Positions 1-7,504 of a DNA stretch of 64,000 bases are shown here, piece after piece. A program made the position numbers and the translations under genes. Below the pieces are notes generated by a model that saw only the letters and a program-made list of their open reading frames with translations, was not told where the DNA came from and made no database searches. Source of the DNA: CAUZFZ01 sp963579025 (lineage in GTDB: Bacteria > Planctomycetota > Planctomycetia > Planctomycetales > Planctomycetaceae); contig CAUZFZ010000041.1 of NCBI GenBank assembly GCA_963579025.1, forward strand, positions 1-64,000. The letters run 5' to 3'. Numbering within the stretch: the stretch's first letter is position 1; each line of letters opens with the position of its first letter.

Positions 1-10
1 GTTTCACAAT

Positions 11-95
11 GAATATCGAATGTCGAACAAGGAATTTCGAATGATGAAGTGCTTCACTTCGGACTTCGACATTCCTTGTTCGACATTCGATATTC
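11..95. repeat. Perfect 25-bp inverted repeat (REP-like palindrome)
   Basis: Bases 11-35 are the exact reverse complement of bases 71-95, with a 35-base spacer. The spacer holds a second small hairpin (GAAGTG at 46-51 pairing with CACTTC at 55-60). Sequences of this kind, rich in TCGAA/TTCGA, are to my memory common interspersed palindromes in planctomycete chromosomes. It lies downstream of polA, so it may also act as a transcript end or barrier. Confidence 0.85.
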
Positions 96-109
96 GTGCC
101 GCCAGGCAT

Positions 110-136
110 TGGCTTCTGAACTTGTCTCAGAAGCCA
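110..136. other. Small hairpin downstream of polA
   Basis: TGGCTTCTGA (110-119) pairs perfectly with TCAGAAGCCA (127-136) around a 7-base loop. It lies about 70 bases beyond the polA stop. There is no T-run on either strand, so intrinsic termination is only a weak possibility. Confidence 0.5.
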
Positions 137-207
137 CTTAGATACTTCCATCGTCTGACATGCGCGCCTTGGGCACGCATTACCGATACTTAATGATCGA
201 ACGATCC

Positions 208-2928
208 TTACCCTTTGGCGTCGAGCCAGTTGTCGCCGGTGGCGATGTCGATTTCGAGTGGAACGCTCAGCGGCAGTGCCGTTTCCATTTCGGAACGAAC
301 AAGTTCGATGAGGGAGTTGGTGTCCGCCGCCGGGCACTCGAACACCAGTTCGTCGTGGATTTGCAGCAGCATACGGGCGGGGTGTTGATCCGCCTGCAGG
401 CGACGGTGGATGTTGATCATGGCCTGCTTGATCAGGTCAGCGGCCGAGCCTTGAATCACCGTGTTGACTGCTGTGCGTTCGGGCAGACTCAGGGTCGGGC
501 CGCGTTTGGACGGAATTCCGGAGATGGCTCGGCGACGGCCCAGGATGGTTCTCGCGAAACCCGTATCGCGGCATTCGGCCAGAGTCGCGTCGATGAAAGC
601 GACCACGCCGATATAGCGTTCAAAGTAGTCTTCAATGAACGTGGCGGCCTCTTCACGCGTAATGCCCAGAGCTGCTGACAGACCCCAGGGCGTCTGGCCA
701 TAGATGACGCCGAAGTTGACTGCTTTGGCGATGCGTCGCTGACTGGAATCGACCTGATCGGGCGAGACATTGAACACGTCGGCCGCGACGGCGCGGTGGA
801 TGTCGATGCCTTCTGAGAAAGCTTGCAGCAGAGCGGGGTCCTGGCAGAAATGGGCCAGCATGCGGAGTTCGACCTGCGAATAATCGGCGCAGATCAGCTT
901 CCAGCCTGGTTCACCAGGCACGAACGCCCGGCGGATGCGTTCGCCTTCAGGAGTGCGGATGGGGATGTTCTGCAGGTTCGGATTGCTGGAACTGAGACGC
1001 CCCGTCGCAGCGACGACCTGATTGAAGGACGCGTGAATGCGGCCCGTTGCCGGGTTGATCAGCCTGGGCAGTGCGTCCAGGTACGTGCCCTTGAGTTTGA
1101 CCAGGTGCCGGTGCTCGATGATCTTGGCTGGAAGCGGATGGATCTCGGCGAGTTGTTCGAGCACCGACTGATCGGTGCTGGGTCCGGTCTTTGTTTTCTT
1201 CAGGACGGGCAACTCCAGCTTGTCGAACAGAATCACGCCGAGCTGCTTCGGCGAGTCGATATTGAATTCCTCGCCAGCCTCGGCGTGAATGTCGGCGATC
1301 AGCGCTTCGATGCGCTGCGAGACGTCGTCATTCTGTCGCTGCAGTTCCGCCGCATCGACGCGAATTCCCGTGTGCTCCAGGTCGACGAGGACTTCGATCA
1401 GCGGGCGTTCCAGAGCGTCATACAGCTTCCACAATCCCTGCTGTTCCAATTCCTCACGCATTCGGTCGGTAACGCGGACAGTGAGACAGGCCTCTTCGGC
1501 ACTGTGCCCTGCCAGATCCTCGATCGAGAGTTGGCGGGCGGCTGATGAACTGGACTTTGAATCGGAAGCTGTTGGATCGGTGTTGTCGGTCCGTGACAGT
1601 GGCGTCAGGGGAGAGCCGAAGTAGCGGTCCACCAGATGCGACAGGCTGTGGCTGCGGGAGCCGGATTCCAGCAGGTAGCTACCGACCATGGTGTCGAGTC
1701 CGAGTTCGACGTTATCCAGTCCGGCCGCTCGAAGTGCCAGCGACACGTTTTTCAAGTCATGACCACTGACCTGTCGCTGGCCGGGTGCCAGAAGGGGCTG
1801 CAGCTTCTCCCAGACCGTTGCCGCGGACAGTGTGGCACTCGACGTCAGTTTTGTTAGCGGGATGAACGCCGCGTGCTGGTCGTCCGACGCGATCGTCATG
1901 GCCGCGATTTCCGAGGTCGCCGGACTGAGCCCCGTCGATTCGAGGCGAATCGCGACCGCTTTGGCCGTTTCGACCCGATCTGCGAGCGATTGCAGTGACT
2001 CGGCATCAGTGACGATCTGCACTTGCGGGCCGTTTTCGCCGAGCAACGGCTCGGGGACCGTCGCGTCGGCGGGAGCGAGTTCCCGAACCTCATCAATGAA
2101 TCGTCGGAACCCGCATTCCCGGAATAATTCGGCCAGACGCGGGACGTCCATCTGACCGGTCCTCGCGGATTCCCAGTTGAAATCGAGTTCGAGTTCAGTG
2201 TTCAGCTCGACAAGCTGGCGGCTCATGCGGGCCTGATCGGCGTAGGTCTTCAGGTTTTCCCGAAGCTTCTTACCAGGAGCTTCATCGGCGTGGGCCAGGA
2301 CGTCTTCGAGATTGCCGAACTGGTTGAGTAATGCGCTGGCTTTTTTCGGCCCGATCAGAGGCACGCCGGGGACATTGTCGACGGCGTCTCCGACCAGTGC
2401 CTGGAAATCGACGACCTGATCCGGTCGGACCCCCCAGTCCGCCAGCACACCAGCCTCGTCCAGGTACGTGTTCTTGCGGACGTTGTAGAGACGGATCAGT
2501 GGGCTCACGAGCTGTCGGGCGTCCTTATCGCCGGTCACGATGCACGTTTCGATCTGCTCGGCCTCCGCACGTCGAGCCAGCGTGGCCAGAACGTCGTCGG
2601 CCTCCCAGCCTTCCTGCGAGACGACCGGAATGCCGAAGGCTTCGATGATTTCCGTGATGATGGGGATTTGCGGCTGCAGATCCTCGGGCATTTCGCTGCG
2701 GTTGGCTTTGTATTCCGGGTAGATGTCGTCCCGCACTCCCCGCCCGGGAAGGTCCATGGCGCAGACCAGATACGTGGGTTGCCTGGATTTCAGGATGTTC
2801 AGCAGGTCGCGCGTGAACCCGAAGGCCGCATTGGTCGGCTGCCCCGAAGGGCTCGTCATGGTCGGGATTCCGTGAAAGACCTGAAACACCAGCGAGAAAG
2901 TGTCGATCACGTATAACGTTTCGCTCAT
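208..2928 (-). CDS. polA: DNA polymerase I, family A
   Basis: A 906-residue protein with the full PolI layout. The N-terminal 5'-3' exonuclease/FEN domain covers about residues 1-290 and contains VTGDKDARQLV and a helix-hairpin-helix-like GVPLIGPKKA. A 3'-5' exonuclease-like domain follows (about 310-510), then the polymerase domain. Polymerase motif A (DYSQVELRMLAH), motif B (RRIAKAVNFGVIYGQ) and motif C (QIHDELVFE, about residues 856-864) are intact. The middle domain has lost its catalytic acids: the FDTETD-type motif reads IRLEST, GQNLKYD-type reads GHDLKN, and the YAAEDAD-type reads HSAEEAC. It should therefore polymerise and remove primers but not proofread. It fills Okazaki gaps and repairs DNA in the cytoplasm. 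The ATG at 2928 gives the standard N-terminus (MSETLYVIDTFSLVF). It stands alone, with divergent neighbours. Confidence 0.97.
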   Translation of the reverse strand: MSETLYVIDTFSLVFQVFHGIPTMTSPSGQPTNAAFGFTRDLLNILKSRQPTYLVCAMDLPGRGVRDDIYPEYKANRSEMPEDLQPQIPIITEIIEAFGIPVVSQEGWEADDVLATLARRAEAEQIETCIVTGDKDARQLVSPLIRLYNVRKNTYLDEAGVLADWGVRPDQVVDFQALVGDAVDNVPGVPLIGPKKASALLNQFGNLEDVLAHADEAPGKKLRENLKTYADQARMSRQLVELNTELELDFNWESARTGQMDVPRLAELFRECGFRRFIDEVRELAPADATVPEPLLGENGPQVQIVTDAESLQSLADRVETAKAVAIRLESTGLSPATSEIAAMTIASDDQHAAFIPLTKLTSSATLSAATVWEKLQPLLAPGQRQVSGHDLKNVSLALRAAGLDNVELGLDTMVGSYLLESGSRSHSLSHLVDRYFGSPLTPLSRTDNTDPTASDSKSSSSAARQLSIEDLAGHSAEEACLTVRVTDRMREELEQQGLWKLYDALERPLIEVLVDLEHTGIRVDAAELQRQNDDVSQRIEALIADIHAEAGEEFNIDSPKQLGVILFDKLELPVLKKTKTGPSTDQSVLEQLAEIHPLPAKIIEHRHLVKLKGTYLDALPRLINPATGRIHASFNQVVAATGRLSSSNPNLQNIPIRTPEGERIRRAFVPGEPGWKLICADYSQVELRMLAHFCQDPALLQAFSEGIDIHRAVAADVFNVSPDQVDSSQRRIAKAVNFGVIYGQTPWGLSAALGITREEAATFIEDYFERYIGVVAFIDATLAECRDTGFARTILGRRRAISGIPSKRGPTLSLPERTAVNTVIQGSAADLIKQAMINIHRRLQADQHPARMLLQIHDELVFECPAADTNSLIELVRSEMETALPLSVPLEIDIATGDNWLDAKG

Positions 2929-3393
2929 CGTGTACTCGGAGCGGCAGGGACGTGGGTCAAATCAGCCATCCAGCGAAGCGGGACAGCTACTTTGGGAAGC
3001 ATAGAGGCGACTCTTCAGCCCGTGCAGTCACTTCGCTGCGGGCGACCGGCATAATCCGGTTTGGCTGTGGATCGCGTCACGCTGTTCCGTTATTGATCAA
3101 TGCAGGATACGTTGTGGGTCCGGTGTGACAGGTTTGCCTGGTTCTGAACGCCGGGATTGACGTGAAGTACCTGTGAAATGAGAGTTTTCTTGACTCACAA
3201 GGGCGGCAGTCTCACACTTGCGAAACTGTGTCCGCAGTAAGTTCACGGGCCATCGAAGTCGAGGTCTGTGAGCGTTGACCACGACCCGAATGCGGGACTC
3301 CAAAGGCAACTTGCCGCTGGAAGGCGGAACTCGAAATGTCGGTAGCGGCGAGGGATCGATTCGCCCCCGACCTCGATTGGAAAAGGCTGGTTC
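2929..3393. other. Intergenic region between divergent genes
   Basis: This 465-base gap separates polA (leftward) from the coiled-coil gene (rightward), so promoters for both should lie here. I see only a short hairpin (ACCGG...CCGGT near 3050) and no credible coding frame, RNA gene or clear promoter consensus. Confidence 0.5.
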
Positions 3394-4977
3394 ATGGCTG
3401 CTTCAAACAAGTCCATCGGGCTGCAGATCACTCTCGCTCTGTTTGCGATGCTCGCCGTCATTGGCTGGGTCGCCTTCTACATGCAGTTCCGTGAACTGGG
3501 TGACAATAGGGCGCAATACGTGAAGGCTGGGGAGGACCTGCGCACCGAGCAGACACTGACTCGTGAACAGGACGATCAGATACAGTTTCTGAAAGCTAAA
3601 ATCGGTCACAACGAGCCATCCGTCGGACATGATCAACCGGACGCGACCACCACGGTGGCGTACGCGATTCAGCAGGATATTCAGAGTGTTGCCACCGCGC
3701 ATGGATACACAGGAACAGACCTGAGTGACGTCATCAAACATCTGTTACAGCAACTTGGTGATCGGGGGACCGAAATCGGCACGAAGGACACGGAGATTAC
3801 GAGGAACACAACGACGATCAGCACGATGCAGACGAATCAGGTGACGGAATTGCAGAAGCATCGTGATGCCGTCGATGCGGCCGAACGTCAACGGGATGAC
3901 ACGCAGCGGGCCAGTGAGGAACAGCGCAAGGCTCTGCAGGCTCAGATTGAAGAAATGCGTGGCGACCTGACCGACCTGCGCGTCGAATATGACGATGCGA
4001 AAGCTGCCTGGACGGGTGAACGAAAAAAACTGACGACCGAAATGGCGCAGTGGGAGGGGCAGGTCGACTTTTTGCGGGACAAGCTGAAGAACCTGACGAA
4101 AGTCAGCTTCGAGCGACCGGATGGGCTTGTTCGCTGGGTCGACAACTCAGCAGGACTTGTCTGGGTCAATATTGGCGCGCAGGACGGACTGCGGATTCGC
4201 ACGACCTTTTCCGTCTATAAGAAGTCCCACCACGGAGTTGGTCACGGTGCGGATGCCGAAGACATCAAAGGTCAGTTGGAAATCACGCGAATCATCGATG
4301 CCAACACGGCAGAGGCCCGCGTTCTAGATGATGACATTTACGATCCAATCGCAAAGGGAGATCCGATCTACACGCCGCTGTGGAGTCCGGGTCGTGTTGA
4401 GAAGTTTGCGATCATCGGAATCATTGATCTGGACCAGGACGGCATTGAAGATCGCGAGCAGTTTCATGAACTGGTGCAGGACGCCGGTGCCAAGATCAAC
4501 CACGAAGTGCTCGATGACGGATCACGGATTCGATACCCCACGTACCCCGGTGCCTGGGAGCCTTGGGAAGAAGGCGGCCCGGAACTCGATTCTGACACGA
4601 AGTACGTGATCAAGGCGAATATCCCCGATGTCGCTCTGGCCGCCCTGGAAGAGGAAAAGGAGAAGCGGCTCAAGATTTCAGCGCAGCTCAAGACCATGCG
4701 GGACGAAGCTCGCCGGCTGGGCATCGAGGAAATCAATCTGAACGATTTCCTGTCCTACATTGGCTATCGCCCGCAACAACGCATCTACATCCCGGGCGTA
4801 GTCGATCGGCCATTCAATCTTCGAAGTGGGGCACACAGTGTGACGACCAGCGAAACGATCGGAGACAGGTCGTCGTCTGGTCAGGTCTCCAAGAAATTCG
4901 GCACGGGCCGTCGCCTGAAGCCCGGTGCATCTTCGGGGCAGACGTCTGGGAAATTCGGCGGCAGTTACGGCAGGTGA
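3394..4977 (+). CDS. Membrane-anchored coiled-coil protein, unknown function
   Basis: A 527-residue protein. One transmembrane helix lies near the N-terminus (about residues 8-28, LQITLALFAMLAVIGWVAFY). A long charged segment (about 35-235) rich in E, Q, R, D and T is likely helical or coiled coil. The C-terminal half is globular, with SAGLVWVNIGAQDGLR followed by FAIIGIIDLDQDGIEDREQFHELV, which is weakly reminiscent of a BRCT core; that likeness is only a guess. The tail (about 480-527) is Ser/Gly/Lys rich. I recall similar planctomycete proteins annotated as hypothetical. The single helix suggests the C-terminal part lies on the periplasmic side. The ATG at 3394 gives a clean TM start. A strong terminator follows, so this is probably a single-gene transcript. 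Confidence 0.85.
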   Translation: MAASNKSIGLQITLALFAMLAVIGWVAFYMQFRELGDNRAQYVKAGEDLRTEQTLTREQDDQIQFLKAKIGHNEPSVGHDQPDATTTVAYAIQQDIQSVATAHGYTGTDLSDVIKHLLQQLGDRGTEIGTKDTEITRNTTTISTMQTNQVTELQKHRDAVDAAERQRDDTQRASEEQRKALQAQIEEMRGDLTDLRVEYDDAKAAWTGERKKLTTEMAQWEGQVDFLRDKLKNLTKVSFERPDGLVRWVDNSAGLVWVNIGAQDGLRIRTTFSVYKKSHHGVGHGADAEDIKGQLEITRIIDANTAEARVLDDDIYDPIAKGDPIYTPLWSPGRVEKFAIIGIIDLDQDGIEDREQFHELVQDAGAKINHEVLDDGSRIRYPTYPGAWEPWEEGGPELDSDTKYVIKANIPDVALAALEEEKEKRLKISAQLKTMRDEARRLGIEEINLNDFLSYIGYRPQQRIYIPGVVDRPFNLRSGAHSVTTSETIGDRSSSGQVSKKFGTGRRLKPGASSGQTSGKFGGSYGR

Positions 4978-5021
4978 TGGCCGATCCGCGAATGTCTGGC
5001 AGTCTTTCAGATGTGACTTGT

Positions 5022-5066
5022 AAGGCCCGGCTTTCTCTCAACGAGAGAAAGCCGGGCCTTTTTTTT
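5022..5066 (+). terminator. Strong intrinsic terminator
   Basis: An 18-bp perfect stem (arms 5022-5039 and 5043-5060) with a 3-base loop is followed by a run of eight T (5059-5066). It starts about 45 bases after the coiled-coil gene and is the best rho-independent terminator in the window. Confidence 0.93.
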
Positions 5067-5134
5067 GCTGATCGTCACGCGACATTTTCTTTTGAGACTG
5101 CCCTCGCTGACGCGCATTGATGTTGCGAGCTTCA

Positions 5135-5253
5135 GGCCCGAAGGGCCGACACACCCAGAATCATGTGTCGGCCGTCGCACTTCGCCGGGGGTTCCCGCGT
5201 CATTGCACTACCCCACGAAAACACCGCCGTAGTGCAGAAACGGGAGAACCCCC
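5135..5253. repeat. Compound palindromic intergenic repeat
   Basis: Three adjacent hairpins occur. GGCCC-GAA-GGGCC lies at 5135-5147. GGCCGACACA (5144-5153) pairs with TGTGTCGGCC (5164-5173). A 25-base imperfect pair has arms at 5187-5211 and 5229-5253, with about 20 of 25 positions matching. The whole lies between the terminator at 5022 and the next gene. No coding potential is evident. It resembles interspersed planctomycete REP-type elements that I remember only loosely. The rest of the gap (5254-5470) shows nothing recognisable. Confidence 0.65.
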
Positions 5254-5470
5254 GAGGTAAACTTGGGGGCGGTGATGACGCGTCGGGTTACCTCAGTCCT
5301 CGTTTTCAACAGGCTGCTAAACCCAGCAAAAATCGGGCGCCGGCTGACGCCGACGGGTAATCCATACAACCCGGAAATCTGGCATGACCGGAATAATCGT
5401 TACAGTTTGCCGCATCGCCGAGTCGATCTAATGGACAGTGTCTGAACCCTGCGCAGACGGATCTGCGTTT

Positions 5471-5475
5471 GGAGG
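5471..5475 (+). promoter_or_regulatory. Ribosome binding site deciding the start of the beta-barrel gene
   Basis: GGAGG at 5471-5475 sits 8 bases before the ATG at 5484. This favours that ATG over the in-frame TTG at 5469, which would overlap the binding site. Confidence 0.7.
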
Positions 5476-5483
5476 CGCTGACC

Positions 5484-7361
5484 ATGTGGAATTTCAGGGA
5501 TGGACCGATGCGGCGACATCGCTGGCTCAAACTCATTGCGGGACTGGTGACGCTGGTCGCTTTCGTCCAACCAGCGCACTCGCAGGGAGTGATTCCCTAC
5601 CCCGGTCCGGCAGCGAACCCCGCGATGGGTGGAACATCTGGTCCCGGTCCGACGGCGAATTACAGCTTCGATCCGAGTGCAATGTTCCAGGCGGGTCGCG
5701 GCGGCTCGTCCTATCCGCCGTCTTTTCAGGCTTGGCCAAGTGTTTCTCCATACATGGCCCCCGGTGCAGGTTCACCCTACGCATCAACCGGTGGCACCCA
5801 GCTTTCCAACACGACCGGCCTGTGGGAGTACTCCCAGCTTCAACAGCCTGGCCAGTCGGCGAACTACAGATTTCGGATGTCGTATCTGAAAGCGAAGACG
5901 GAGACGTACCGCGATCGCTTCGGCGATCCACGAGCCCCCGAATACAAGCAGCAGATTCTGCCTCAGCTTCTGGGCGCCCAGACGGGTGGTGGCGGCGGCG
6001 GTGGCGGCGGCGGTGGCGGTGGACAGCAGCAGGGTCTCGCGACTGCCATTCAAGACCCCAACGTCGACTTCAACCTCTTTAATCCGGTTTCCGGAGACAG
6101 CATCGAAAAGCCGGAACCGCAGGGCATCATGCTCTCGCTCGAGAGGCTCAATTCCAGCGGCACGGGATGGCAGATGTGGGGCATGCATACGATCGACAAC
6201 GATACCGAGCTTAATGCACGTAACAATGTCCACCCGTCCCGCGGCCAGCAGCCGGGGCTCGTCGTTCGCGCGGCTCAGGACCCGCTTTTCCTTGCATTGA
6301 CCACTCCCATCGGCCCCTTTGACGACGTCAATCAGGCACTCGAAGCCAACTTGCTCAACCTGCGCGGCATTCCGCTGGATGACGGCACATTCGAAGACCT
6401 TGGCAGCGGAATCATCACTGGTGGTGCCAATGCGGTCTATGACCTCGATTTCCGGATGCAGACTCACGTCGAACAATGGGGAACGGGAATCCGATTCCTG
6501 GGGCTTCCCATCTCCACAAAGGCTGTTCGGTTCACGCCGACAGCCGGTGTGCGGTACATGAACGTTCGCGAAGACTTCAACTTCTTCGGACGCGACAGCG
6601 GGTTCCTCTACGCGAGTTCCCAAGGTGGTGGTGGTGGTGGCGGTGGTGGCGGCATGGCCACGATACTCCCGGACGTCAAACTCCACCCCATTCCCAACGG
6701 GATCGACGACGACATGGATGGAATTGTCGACAACGCAGGCTCACAAAGTGAAGGTGGTCAGGGCGGCGGCGGCGGCGGTGGTGGTGGTGGCGGCGGAGGT
6801 GGTCAGGGCGGGTCGTTTACCTTTCTGAATGACCCGCAGATCTATCCGGTCACGTCCTTCTTGAACAATCAGGTCAGCTCGCACCTGGCCGGGCCTGAAG
6901 TTGGAATGAATTACGAACTGGCCGGTCGTGGCGATTTCCGACTGGGCGGATTCACGCAGTTCGGTCTGATGGCCAATTACCAGAAACTGCGATTGAACGG
7001 CGACAACATCTTCGTCACGACACGTGAATCGAATCTGCTTCCCGCGGACGAAAACGGCTCTCGACAGAATCGCTTTTCGGACACCGCGTCACACACCAGT
7101 GTGTCGCCAGTCTTTGAGCAGCAGTTTTTTATCGAAGGTCCGGTCTTTCAATACGTCCCGATTCTCAGACGCAGCAAGCTCTTCGCCAAAGCGGACTTCC
7201 GCATCGCCTACACGTACACGTGGGTCGGGGAGCTGACGCGAGCCGGTGACAGCATTCTGTGGCAGGGAAACCCGTCACGTGATCTCTTCCCGCTGATCGA
7301 AACCCGTCGTTCAACATGGCGGGCTGAAACCTGGGACTTCGGCGTTGCGTGGTCGTTCTGA
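5484..7361 (+). CDS. BBP7-like outer-membrane beta-barrel protein with poly-Gly tracts
   Basis: A 625-residue secreted protein. A signal peptide (MWNFRDGPMRRHRWLKLIAG... ending near VQPAHS) is followed by a Pro/Gly/Ser-rich region. The later parts show alternating beta patterns, such as TAGVRYMNVREDFNFFGRDS and GPEVGMNYELAGRGDFRLGG, and the protein ends in WDFGVAWSF, a C-terminal aromatic as in outer-membrane barrels. This fits the planctomycete BBP7 porin-like family, recalled without a search. Three runs of 13, 10 and 14 glycines interrupt it. Between the last two sits GIDDDMDGIVDNAG, a calcium-loop-like DxDxDG motif. The runs probably form flexible surface loops. It stands alone, with 143 bases to the next gene. 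Confidence 0.75.
   Translation: MWNFRDGPMRRHRWLKLIAGLVTLVAFVQPAHSQGVIPYPGPAANPAMGGTSGPGPTANYSFDPSAMFQAGRGGSSYPPSFQAWPSVSPYMAPGAGSPYASTGGTQLSNTTGLWEYSQLQQPGQSANYRFRMSYLKAKTETYRDRFGDPRAPEYKQQILPQLLGAQTGGGGGGGGGGGGGQQQGLATAIQDPNVDFNLFNPVSGDSIEKPEPQGIMLSLERLNSSGTGWQMWGMHTIDNDTELNARNNVHPSRGQQPGLVVRAAQDPLFLALTTPIGPFDDVNQALEANLLNLRGIPLDDGTFEDLGSGIITGGANAVYDLDFRMQTHVEQWGTGIRFLGLPISTKAVRFTPTAGVRYMNVREDFNFFGRDSGFLYASSQGGGGGGGGGGMATILPDVKLHPIPNGIDDDMDGIVDNAGSQSEGGQGGGGGGGGGGGGGGQGGSFTFLNDPQIYPVTSFLNNQVSSHLAGPEVGMNYELAGRGDFRLGGFTQFGLMANYQKLRLNGDNIFVTTRESNLLPADENGSRQNRFSDTASHTSVSPVFEQQFFIEGPVFQYVPILRRSKLFAKADFRIAYTYTWVGELTRAGDSILWQGNPSRDLFPLIETRRSTWRAETWDFGVAWSF
5985..6023 (+). repeat. GGN tract encoding 13 glycines
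   Basis: Thirteen consecutive glycine codons, mostly GGC and GGT, lie inside the beta-barrel gene. Slippage in units of three would change the length while keeping the frame. Confidence 0.9.
6624..6653 (+). repeat. GGN tract encoding 10 glycines
   Basis: Ten consecutive glycine codons, beginning with a nearly pure GGT run, lie just before the calcium-loop-like segment of the beta-barrel protein. Confidence 0.9.
6762..6803 (+). repeat. GGN tract encoding 14 glycines
   Basis: Fourteen consecutive glycine codons, with GGC then GGT blocks, follow the calcium-loop-like segment. Together with the tract at 6624 it brackets that segment. Confidence 0.9.
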
Positions 7362-7504
7362 ATAGAAGACCGTCGCGATCTGACCATCACGCTGCATGAG
7401 GAATGCCGCACGGAAAGTCACAAACTTTCCGTCGAGCCGCTATCCTCAAGTCAAGGCGAAGGCTTTCTTCGTCCGAACCTCAGTCGTGATGCCGGAAGTG
7501 CCCG

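Noticed and set aside
5784..6686. 300-codon open frame antisense to the beta-barrel gene
   Set aside because: The opposite frame has a signal peptide, a ribosome site and protein-like beta patterns; the antisense frame has poly-Thr/Ala from the glycine tracts and no family features.
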